This document shows positions 36,334-42,940 of a stretch of 42,940 nt of DNA, in pieces. Numbering within the stretch: the first letter of the stretch is position 1; the number at the start of each line of letters is the position of its first letter. The notes under the pieces are model-generated. The model saw only the letters and a program-made list of their open reading frames with translations, was not told where the DNA came from and searched no databases. The position numbers and the translations under genes are program-made. Origin of the DNA: Bacteroidota bacterium (GTDB lineage Bacteria > Bacteroidota > Bacteroidia > J057 > JAJTIE01); contig JAJTIE010000014.1 in the NCBI GenBank assembly GCA_021300195.1, positions 1 to 42,940 of the forward strand, given 5' to 3'.

Positions 36334-37479
36334 ATGAAAGAATACGAGGGCCTGGGCCTGATGAGTGGCACCAGCGGAGACGGGCTGGATGTGTGCTATG
36401 CACGCTACCGGCAGCAGGGCGATGCCTGGCAGGGCGAGATACTGGAGGCTGAAACCCTGCCCTACACCGACGACTGGCACCACCGGCTGATGACGGCACC
36501 CCAGCTGGGTGGCGAGGCGCTGGCCAAGCTGCACACGGACTATGGCCACCTGCAGGGCCTACTGCTCCGCCAGTTTGTGGTGCGGCACCGGCTGAAGCCC
36601 CAGTGGGCGTGTGCCCATGGGCACACCGTGTTTCACCAGCCCAAGGCGCAGCACTTTAGCCTACAGATAGGCGATGGCGAAACCCTGGTAACGTACCTGG
36701 ACTGCCCCCTGGTGACCAACCTGCGGGCGCGTGATGTGGCCCAGGGAGGCGAGGGAGCCCCCCTGGTACCCCTGGGCGAGCAGCTGCTATTTGAGCATGC
36801 CCTGTTCCTGAACCTGGGCGGGATAGCCAACCTGAGCGCTTTTGCACCCCAGGGGGCAGGCTGGCAGCTGTTTACCCAAAAAGGCCCTAAACCCTATGTG
36901 GCCTACGACCTGGCACCCTGCAATATGGTGCTGAACGAGGTGCTGCACTGGGCCAGGCCCGACCTCCCTTTTGATGAAGGGGGCCAGCTGGCAGCGCAGG
37001 GCCAGCTACTACCGCTGCTGTATGAGCAGCTGGAGCGGCTCCCCTTCTACTACCTGCCGCCACCCCGTAGCCTGGGCCGGGAGTTTATGCTAGCCGAGGT
37101 GCTACCCCTGCTGGAGCCCTACCGCGCGCAGGTGGCAGATGTGCTGCACACCTGGTGCCAGCATGTGGCCAGCCGCCTGGTGGCAGAGCTGGACCGCTAT
37201 GGCATACACGACAGTAGCATCCTGCTAACCGGGGGTGGGGCGCATCACAGCTTCCTGCTGCAGTGCCTGGCCCAGCGGCTAGCCGCCCTGCGCATCACAC
37301 CATCGCTCCCTTCTCCGCGCATTATCGACTTCAAGGAAGCCTACATCTTCGGCTTCCTGGGCCTGCGGGCCCTGCTGCGCCAGCCCACCGTGCTGCCCGC
37401 TGTTACCGGTGCCCGTGTGGCTGTCTGCTCGGGCAGCATCCACCTGCCCGAGCACTGGGCCACCCCGCTGCTGGGCTAG
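36334..37479 (+). CDS. anmK: Anhydro-N-acetylmuramic acid kinase
   Basis: 381 aa from the ATG at 36334 (a TTG at 36262 is in frame but adds an unrelated leader). AnmK phosphorylates and opens 1,6-anhydro-MurNAc during cell-wall recycling. Motifs: GLMSGTSGDGLDVC at residues 7-20, the conserved HGHTVFHQPKAQ near 93 and LNLGGIANLSAF near 171, with LLTGGGAHHSFL in the C-terminal half. Its stop shares bases with the convergent pyrD stop (CTAG at 37476-37479). No MurQ or other recycling gene is adjacent. Confidence 0.94.
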   Translation: MKEYEGLGLMSGTSGDGLDVCYARYRQQGDAWQGEILEAETLPYTDDWHHRLMTAPQLGGEALAKLHTDYGHLQGLLLRQFVVRHRLKPQWACAHGHTVFHQPKAQHFSLQIGDGETLVTYLDCPLVTNLRARDVAQGGEGAPLVPLGEQLLFEHALFLNLGGIANLSAFAPQGAGWQLFTQKGPKPYVAYDLAPCNMVLNEVLHWARPDLPFDEGGQLAAQGQLLPLLYEQLERLPFYYLPPPRSLGREFMLAEVLPLLEPYRAQVADVLHTWCQHVASRLVAELDRYGIHDSSILLTGGGAHHSFLLQCLAQRLAALRITPSLPSPRIIDFKEAYIFGFLGLRALLRQPTVLPAVTGARVAVCSGSIHLPEHWATPLLG

Positions 37480-38492
37480 CTCTTGGGGCCGTGTAGCCGT
37501 GCATTCAGGTAGGCCAGTATCTGCGGCACAAGGCCCGGGCCTGCATATATGAAGCCCGTATATACCTGTATCAGGCTGGCACCGGCCTGTAGCCGCGCAT
37601 GGGCCGTGGGGCCATCCAGTATGCCCCCTACGCCCACAAATGGAACTTGCTGCGGGGCCAGGTGCTCGGCTATCTGCTGGGCACGTGCACACAGGGGTGC
37701 CCCACTCAGGCCGCCCGCCCCCAGTGCCTCTACCTGGCTGGCAGCGGTGTGCAGGCCCGCGCGGGATAGGGTAGTGTTTCCGGCAATCAGGCCCGCAGTG
37801 CCGGTATCGCGTACTACTTCGCCGATCTCTTGTAGCTGCTCCTCGGTCAGGTCTGGCGCAATTTTTAGCAGAATGGGTTTGCCCAGCTTATTGAGTGCCT
37901 GCAGGCTGCCCAGTATCTGCACCAGGGCCTCCCTGCCCTGCAGCTGGCGCAGGCCCGGGGTGTTCGGGCTACTCACATTCACCACGAAATAATCGGCCAG
38001 GGCCTGCAGCCGGCTGAAACAGCGTACATAGTCCTGCACGGCCTCCTCATTGGGGGTATCCTTGTTCTTGCCGATGTTTGCCCCCACTATCAGCCCCTGG
38101 GGCCGCTGCTCCAGGCGCTTGGCCATGGCCTCCACGCCCTCATTGTTAAAGCCCATGCGGTTTAGCAGAGCCTGGTCCTTCGGTAGCCGGAACAGACGCG
38201 GCCTGGGGTTGCCTACCTGTGGCCTGGGGGTTACGGTACCCACCTCCACAAAGCCAAAGCCCAGGCGCTGCCAGAATGGCAGCAGGCGGGCGTCCTTGTC
38301 CAGGCCCGCCGCCAGCCCCAGGGGGTTGGGAAACGAAAGTCCGAAGGCCTGAGTGGCCAGCGCCGGGTACTGGCTGGCATCCTGGCCGGGTACCAGGCGG
38401 CCCAGTGGGCTGCCTGCCAGCCGCAGCGCCAGCAGGTGGGCGCGCTCTGCGTCCAGCCCGAAAAAAAACGGCTTTAGAAGGGATCTATACAT
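37476..38492 (-). CDS. pyrD: Dihydroorotate dehydrogenase (quinone, class 2)
   Basis: 338 aa from the ATG at 38492, because MYRSLLKPFFFGLDAERAH is the usual class 2 N-terminus; a start at 38522 would add ten residues. It oxidises dihydroorotate to orotate, passing electrons via FMN to quinone at the inner membrane. Motifs: NPLGLAAGLDKDA (FMN), NRMGFNNEG, NVSSPNTPGLR with catalytic Ser, LLKIAPDLT, and FVGVGGILDG near the C-terminus. It overlaps anmK tail to tail and lies 100 nt downstream of the TlpA-like gene on the same strand. Confidence 0.96.
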   Translation of the reverse strand: MYRSLLKPFFFGLDAERAHLLALRLAGSPLGRLVPGQDASQYPALATQAFGLSFPNPLGLAAGLDKDARLLPFWQRLGFGFVEVGTVTPRPQVGNPRPRLFRLPKDQALLNRMGFNNEGVEAMAKRLEQRPQGLIVGANIGKNKDTPNEEAVQDYVRCFSRLQALADYFVVNVSSPNTPGLRQLQGREALVQILGSLQALNKLGKPILLKIAPDLTEEQLQEIGEVVRDTGTAGLIAGNTTLSRAGLHTAASQVEALGAGGLSGAPLCARAQQIAEHLAPQQVPFVGVGGILDGPTAHARLQAGASLIQVYTGFIYAGPGLVPQILAYLNARLHGPKS

Positions 38493-38592
38493 CACATTGC
38501 TCAGGGTAGTGCCCAGGCCCATATCTCCACTTCACGGCGGGCCCGCATGGGCTTAGCCCACTCCTACGGGTCCTCGTGGTAGGGCGAATAGT

Positions 38593-40035
38593 TTATTTGG
38601 ATTTTTCTGCCAGCAGTTCCTGGATCCGGGCCTCCAGCTGCTCGCCCCGCAGGCCTATGGCGGCTACCCTGCCCTGCCGGTCTAGCAGGAAGGTGTTGGG
38701 GATGGAGTTTACCTGGTAGGCGCGGGCGTGCTTGCTCTGCCAGAAGCCCAGGTCGCTCACATGGTAGGGCCATGTCAGCTTGTCTTGCTCAATGGCCTTT
38801 ACCCAGTTGTCCTTTTCCTTGTCCAGGCTTACGCTGAAGATCTCGAAGCCCTGATCTTTCAGCCGACTGTACATGGCCACTACGCTGGGGTTTTCGCGGC
38901 GGCAGGGGCCGCACCAGCTGGCCCAGAAGTCTATGAGTACTACTTTCCCCTTCAGGTCGCTCAGCCGGTAGGTTTTGCCATTCGGGTTCACTTCTTCTAT
39001 CTCCGGGGCCTGCCCACCTACGCGCACCATACCCGCTATGTAGGTCAGGTTCTTCTGCACATTGGCCGAGAAGTGTGTGTTTGGGTAGGCCTGCAGGTAC
39101 TGCTTGCCCAGGCGGTAGTACAGCTCGGTAAAGTCGGGGCGCTGATCCTGTACATTTGGGTCTGCCGCGCCGTCCAGTGCTGCCAGCATAAACACCTCAT
39201 GCGCCCGGCTTCCCGGCTTCAGGCTTTCCGCATAGGGTTGCAGGGCTTTTTCCACCTCGTCTATTGGCTGGCCGTAGCTGCCCATCAGGCTGCTTACATA
39301 GCTGCGTACACGCTGGTAGAACATGGGCATGTACCCCAGCTCTTCGGCCTGAAAGGGCACCCGCCGCAAAAATTCGGATTTGAAATAGGCGGTTTGGGCC
39401 TCTGGGTTGTTCTCCTCTCCAGCCTTGGCCTGGTAGGGGGCAAAGTAGTACAGCACTGCCAGGGTGCCCAGCAGGTCTTTCCGCTCAAGGTAGCCCTGGT
39501 GGTAGCGCACCTGCACCTGTGCCAGCGAGTCTAGCTTTGCCTTTGCGCCCTGCGCCCGGCTTGGGTCCTGCTGCGCCAGCTGCATGTACTGCTGTGCCAG
39601 CTGCTGCTGCTGCTGCTGCCACAGTTGGGTTTGGCGTACAAAGTCTTGGGCCGCCGTGTTTAGCGCATCGTCTTTGTACGTGGTGGCCCAGGTGCGGGCA
39701 TCGGCAGTAAGCTCAATTTGGCCTTGTGTATCGATGAGCAGCAGGGTACCCTGTAGCTGGTTCTGGTCTGCCAGGGTGCCCAAAAAGTACCCACCCGCAT
39801 GCGGTACGCTAGCCTGTAGGCTAAACCGGCCATCGGCCTGCATGGCAGCTGCACCCAGCGGCTCGTAGTAGCTGCCTATGGCCTGGTAGAGGAAGATACT
39901 GTCTTGGCTATAGTTCGTTATCTGGCCCTGTAGCTGCAGCCGGTGTGCCTTGGCCCCGTGTGCGCTGTGTGCTGCCTGGCTGCAGGCGGATAGAAACGCA
40001 AGTACAAGAAGGACAAGGGAGTGGAGGGGTAACAT
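38593..40035 (-). CDS. TlpA-like thioredoxin-fold lipoprotein with N-terminal DUF4369-like region
   Basis: 480 aa. Lipoprotein signal with lipobox LSAC, C18 lipidated. The N-terminal beta-rich region (about 32-115) resembles DUF4369, and a helical Gln-rich middle segment carries a Q6 run at about 140-145. The C-terminal thioredoxin domain (about 340-478) has the redox motif W374-C375-G376-P377-C378 and the cis-Pro region NSIPNTFLLD. This architecture is common in Bacteroidota periplasmic thiol-disulfide reductases. A role in reducing apocytochrome c or other envelope thiols is possible; ccmEF lie 30 kb away. Not obviously in an operon with gatB (72-nt gap). Confidence 0.92.
   Translation of the reverse strand: MLPLHSLVLLVLAFLSACSQAAHSAHGAKAHRLQLQGQITNYSQDSIFLYQAIGSYYEPLGAAAMQADGRFSLQASVPHAGGYFLGTLADQNQLQGTLLLIDTQGQIELTADARTWATTYKDDALNTAAQDFVRQTQLWQQQQQQLAQQYMQLAQQDPSRAQGAKAKLDSLAQVQVRYHQGYLERKDLLGTLAVLYYFAPYQAKAGEENNPEAQTAYFKSEFLRRVPFQAEELGYMPMFYQRVRSYVSSLMGSYGQPIDEVEKALQPYAESLKPGSRAHEVFMLAALDGAADPNVQDQRPDFTELYYRLGKQYLQAYPNTHFSANVQKNLTYIAGMVRVGGQAPEIEEVNPNGKTYRLSDLKGKVVLIDFWASWCGPCRRENPSVVAMYSRLKDQGFEIFSVSLDKEKDNWVKAIEQDKLTWPYHVSDLGFWQSKHARAYQVNSIPNTFLLDRQGRVAAIGLRGEQLEARIQELLAEKSK
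39601..39615 (-). repeat. (CTG)5 trinucleotide repeat coding for a Gln run
   Basis: Five consecutive CTG on the plus strand (CAG on the coding strand) lie in the TlpA-like gene and encode part of its Q run near residues 140-145. The repeat is short but potentially variable in length. Confidence 0.75.
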
Positions 40036-40107
40036 AAATGGAAGGTAGATGATGGGTTGGTATAATAAACGAAAACAGGCGGGGATACGGTGGGCAAGAT
40101 AGCCTGG

Positions 40108-41568
40108 CTATACGGGCTGGTCTTCGGCCAGGGACTGTAGGATTAGTTCATTAATTACCTTGGGGTCTGCCTTGCCGCCGCTTGCCCGCATGATCTGGCC
40201 TACAAAGAAACCGAGCAGGCCCGTTTTGCCACTGCGATAGGCAGCTACCTTATCCGGGTTCTGTGTCAGCACTTCGGCTATCATAACCGTTAGTTGTGCC
40301 GTGTTGGTTTCCAGCAGCAGGTCCATCTCGGTGGCCAGGGCATCGGGCGCGGCGCTGGGCTGCTGCAGTAGGGCGGGCCACAGCTGGTCTTTGGCGGCAC
40401 TGTGGCTTATTTTTCCGGCATCTATCAGGTGTATCAGCTGCCCCAGGGTTTCGGGGGAGAGGGGGAAGGCCTCCAGCTCGATGGCATATTCATTCAGGTA
40501 ACTTTTTATCGGCCCGTTCATCCAGTTGGCTGCTGCCCGGGGGTTCTCGGTGTGCTGCAGCACAGCCTCGTAGTAGTCGCTGTAGGTCTTGCCCTCCGTC
40601 AGCAGGCCCGCGTCGAAGTCGCTTAGTCCCAGCTCCTGCGTATAGCGTGTGTACAGGGCCTCGGGCAGGCTGGGCAGCTGGGCGCGTAGCCGCTCCAGCA
40701 GGTCTGGGCCAATGTGCAGGGGCTGCAGGTCGGGCTCGGCAAAGTAGCGATAGTCGTCCGCCGTTTCCTTATCGCGCAGCAGGGTAGTTTTGCCCGCCAC
40801 GGCATCCCAGGTGCGCGTTTGCTGCTGTACGGCCTCGCCTGCTTCCAGCAGGTTTATCTGCCGGTCTATCTCGTAGGCTATGGCTTTGCTTACGTTGCTT
40901 ATGGAGTTTACGTTCTTCGTCTCCGTGCGGGTGCCCAGGGGGGTTCCGGGCTTGCGCACACTCACATTCACATCCACCCGCAGGTTGCCCTCCTCCATGT
41001 TTCCGTCGCACACGCCCAGGTAGCGCACCAGCTTTCGCACCTCGCCCACATAGGCGGCGGCCTGCTCGGGCGTGCGCATGTCCGGTTCGCTCACTATTTC
41101 TATCAGGCCTACGCCTGCGCGGTTCAGGTCTATCAGGCTCTCAAAGGGGTCCTGGTCGTGCAGGCTTTTCCCGGCATCCTCTTCCAGGTGTATGCGGGTA
41201 ATGCCCACGTGCTGCTTCTCGCCCCGCTCGCCGGTGCGGATGGCCAGGTAGCCGCCCCGGCAGATGGGGGTGTTGTCCTGGCTGATCTGGTAGCCCTTGG
41301 GCAGGTCGGGGTAGAAGTAGTTTTTGCGTGCAAAATGGCAGTGTTCGGCTATCTGGCAGTGGGTGGCCAGCCCCATCAGGATGGCCAGCTCCACGGCTCT
41401 TTGGTTCAGCACCGGCAGCACCCCCGGTAGCCCCAGGCTGAGCGGGCTAATGCGCGTATTGGGTGCGCCGGCAAAGCCCACCGCGTCGGACGAAAAAATC
41501 TTGCTCGCGGTGCTGAGCTGTGCGTGTATCTCCAGGCCGATAACGGCCTCGTATCCCCGAAACATCAT
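40108..41568 (-). CDS. gatB: Aspartyl/glutamyl-tRNA amidotransferase subunit B
   Basis: 486 aa from the ATG at 41568 (second ATG at 41565; the open frame to 41622 is not supported). With GatA and GatC, it amidates Glu-tRNA-Gln or Asp-tRNA-Asn. N-terminal YEAVIGLEIHAQLST and LGLPGVLPVLN are diagnostic, as are YPDLPKGYQISQ and the signature region DLNRAGVGLIEIVSEPDMR. Within that signature the usual Pro (GVPL) is Gly (GVGL). The C-terminal YqeY-like helical tail ends VINELILQSL. GatA and GatC are not in the window. A perfect TAnnTTTGC promoter box sits 5 nt before the start codon. Confidence 0.96.
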   Translation of the reverse strand: MMFRGYEAVIGLEIHAQLSTASKIFSSDAVGFAGAPNTRISPLSLGLPGVLPVLNQRAVELAILMGLATHCQIAEHCHFARKNYFYPDLPKGYQISQDNTPICRGGYLAIRTGERGEKQHVGITRIHLEEDAGKSLHDQDPFESLIDLNRAGVGLIEIVSEPDMRTPEQAAAYVGEVRKLVRYLGVCDGNMEEGNLRVDVNVSVRKPGTPLGTRTETKNVNSISNVSKAIAYEIDRQINLLEAGEAVQQQTRTWDAVAGKTTLLRDKETADDYRYFAEPDLQPLHIGPDLLERLRAQLPSLPEALYTRYTQELGLSDFDAGLLTEGKTYSDYYEAVLQHTENPRAAANWMNGPIKSYLNEYAIELEAFPLSPETLGQLIHLIDAGKISHSAAKDQLWPALLQQPSAAPDALATEMDLLLETNTAQLTVMIAEVLTQNPDKVAAYRSGKTGLLGFFVGQIMRASGGKADPKVINELILQSLAEDQPV

Positions 41569-41573
41569 AGCCG

Positions 41574-41581
41574 CAAAGGTA
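41574..41581 (-). promoter_or_regulatory. Candidate -7 box directly ahead of gatB
   Basis: On the minus strand TACCTTTG, followed by C, matches TAnnTTTG. It ends 5 nt before the gatB ATG at 41568, implying an essentially leaderless transcript. No TTTG appears 19-21 nt further upstream. Confidence 0.5.
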
Positions 41582-41719
41582 CAGAGTCTTGGCGTGCGCG
41601 GCCCCGCCATGCTGCCACACATCCGGCGGAGGAAGCAGTTTTTTTTTGTTTTTCGAACGATTCAGGCACTGTTTTTTCCCATTCAGCCATCTGGTAGCGA
41701 AAATCCTTGCAAGTATTCC

Positions 41720-41727
41720 TATTTTTG
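41720..41727 (+). promoter_or_regulatory. Candidate -7 box in the gatB/adhesin gap
   Basis: TATTTTTG matches TAnnTTTG and lies 125 nt upstream of the ATG at 41852. A weaker TAACTTCT-type site lies 5 nt before that ATG. The rest of this 283-nt divergent gap shows a T-rich tract near 41640-41660 but no RNA gene or repeat that I recognise. Confidence 0.3.
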
Positions 41728-41851
41728 GGCGTTGGAGCGTGGGAGTGCAGCCTGCATACAGCACACAGCTGTACAGATTGTTGCTCCCGATGCCTCGTAT
41801 TTTGAAATTTGCCAAAGCCTGAAGGTTTTAAATCGTATTTTAACTTCTGCC

Positions 41852-42940
41852 ATGCAGCCTTATTCATTCCGTTTTCGGCGCTTGTTCCTGTTCTTATTTC
41901 TTGCCTGCTTCCTAGGGGCCTTTTCGGCGAGGGCGCAGTTTTCGAACCAGCGGATCATCTCCGAACCCTCCTCCTACACGGCTGGAACACCCTTCAATGT
42001 GGTTGTGCGCGTGGATTTTGAAGACGAATCGGGCTTCGATTGCGGTGTGGCCGATTTTCTTGCGTATGTGGGTGTGGATATGCCCAGCGACTGGAGCGTT
42101 ACGAATGTAGCCACCACCATACCCGGTGTGCCCACGCTCCCTCCGGATGCCAGCAGCCTGACGGCAGCCCTTACCACTGGCCCCCCTTTTGGACCAGGCT
42201 GCTCTGCGGCTTCCGTAAACCAGTACGATGCTTATTTCTTCAGGAACACTGCTCTATTCTGCGAGAATCCAACTTCTTTCGATTTTACAATAACCTTTTC
42301 ACCTGGTAGCGCTCCGTCCTTTCCCGGTTTTAATCTGGTGGTTTCTACCTACGCGGGGGGGGCTACCTTCTTTCCTACTGCACAGGATTGTCCAGATAAC
42401 AACATTGTAGATCGCTTGTCGCTACAGGGCGGTACCATCGCCGCCAATCAGGCCATCTGCGCGGGCAGCGACCCCGCTGCCTTTACCAGCACGGCTGCCG
42501 CCAGCAATGGCACTGCCCCCTATGCCTACCAGTGGCAGAGTGGGCCCAGCAGCACCGGCCCCTGGACAGACATTACAGGCGCAACAGCCCAAACCTACGA
42601 CCCCGGGGTGATAGCCGCCGCAGGCACCACCTACTACCGCCGCCGCGTGCGCGATGCTGCTGCCCCCGTAGCCGAGGCCTTCAGCAATGTACTGAGCATT
42701 ACCACGACGGCTGTTCCCACGGCCAATGCTGGCCCCGACCAGAGCGGCGCTACTGCCGTATGCGGCACCACGGCCACACTGGCCCCCACCCCCGCAGGGG
42801 GTAGCTGGAGTGTGGTAAGCCAGCCGATGGGAGCGAGCGCCAGCCTGAGCGGCAACACCGCCGGGAACCTGACGCTGCCCGGCACCTACACCTTCCGCTA
42901 CACCGTGGTGGGCACAGGCGGCTGCCCCAATGCCACAGAC
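41852..42940 (+). CDS. Large secreted surface protein with Ig-like repeats (5' part, runs off the window)
   Basis: An uninterrupted frame of 363 codons from the ATG at 41852 to the window end. The signal peptide (about 1-29, hydrophobic core LFLFLFLACFLGAF, ending ARAQ) is followed by a 160-180 aa domain with a few Cys (GFDCGVAD, FGPGCSAA, LFCENPTS). Next comes an Ig-like repeat of the type found in Bacteroidota adhesins (GGTIAANQAICAGSDPAAF ... YQWQSGPSSTGPWTDI ... YYRRRVRD), then the start of another domain (ANAGPDQSGATAVCGTTATL) typical of gliding-motility-associated and PKD-like proteins. The C-terminus is missing, so a T9SS sorting domain cannot be checked. Predicted to be displayed on the cell surface. 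Confidence 0.85.
   Translation, partial: MQPYSFRFRRLFLFLFLACFLGAFSARAQFSNQRIISEPSSYTAGTPFNVVVRVDFEDESGFDCGVADFLAYVGVDMPSDWSVTNVATTIPGVPTLPPDASSLTAALTTGPPFGPGCSAASVNQYDAYFFRNTALFCENPTSFDFTITFSPGSAPSFPGFNLVVSTYAGGATFFPTAQDCPDNNIVDRLSLQGGTIAANQAICAGSDPAAFTSTAAASNGTAPYAYQWQSGPSSTGPWTDITGATAQTYDPGVIAAAGTTYYRRRVRDAAAPVAEAFSNVLSITTTAVPTANAGPDQSGATAVCGTTATLAPTPAGGSWSVVSQPMGASASLSGNTAGNLTLPGTYTFRYTVVGTGGCPNATD

Noticed and set aside
40714-41430. 238-codon plus-strand frame opposite gatB
   Set aside because: Shadow of gatB; no start context or family motif.
41569-41851. Small RNA or tRNA in the gatB/adhesin gap
   Set aside because: No cloverleaf, terminator or conserved RNA motif could be drawn by eye; only promoter-like boxes and a T-rich tract are seen.

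Overview
The window is about 43 kb of densely coding, GC-rich chromosome (roughly 60-65% GC in most genes) from a member of the Bacteroidota. The evidence is: TAnnTTTG-type promoter boxes; start codons without obvious Shine-Dalgarno sequences; a small protein ending in a type IX secretion (Por) sorting domain; a DUF4369-like/TlpA lipoprotein; a very long CcmF with a Cys-type CcmE; and the gene order DUF177-rpmF-plsX-fabH-...-efp-accB-accC. A Cytophagales-like or Hymenobacter-like GC-rich lineage is plausible, but nothing here fixes the rank below phylum. I saw no tRNA, rRNA, CRISPR array, insertion sequence or prophage.

Layout. 1-63 is the tail of an unidentified gene. 90-7010, plus strand: a K+ channel with an RCK domain, gyrB, a lower-GC GT4 glycosyltransferase, an OmpR-type response regulator with its histidine kinase, and a lone nuoI-like ferredoxin gene behind a good promoter. 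7170-8837: a half-size TauE/SafE protein, a small lipoprotein with an ABM-like fold, and (minus strand) an RluA-type pseudouridine synthase. 8916-13317: ccmE-ccmF-DUF2520, translationally coupled. 13342-17257, minus strand: a methyltransferase, glycosyltransferase and asparagine synthetase-like amidotransferase, with a strong GC gradient. 17414-23829, plus strand: the ribosome and lipid block DUF177, rpmF, plsX, fabH, an unknown lipoprotein, efp, accB and accC, closed by a strong terminator. 23942-26875, minus strand: heme oxygenase and bacteriophytochrome. 27011-34642, minus strand: an envelope block of CtpA-like protease, YidD, Omp85 protein, mini T9SS cargo, FadL-like porin and a Tyr/Trp/Gly-rich secreted protein. 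34775-37479: proS and anmK. 37476-41568, minus strand: pyrD, a TlpA-like lipoprotein and gatB. 41852-end: the N-terminal part of a large secreted adhesin-like protein.

How the genes work together. Housekeeping functions dominate: topology, translation, fatty-acid initiation, cytochrome c maturation, pyrimidine synthesis and cell-wall recycling. The accessory elements are the sugar-modifying genes of lower GC, the light-sensing pair and the secreted surface proteins. In the light-sensing pair, heme oxygenase should make biliverdin for the phytochrome. The phytochrome has an intact chromophore module and ATPase domain, but the phospho-accepting His of its kinase H-box is read as Asn552. I consider this the most interesting single observation. 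Other points of note are the Cys-x3-Tyr CcmE, promoter boxes only 4-5 nt before several start codons, and the GC break inside the 15243-16352 glycosyltransferase.
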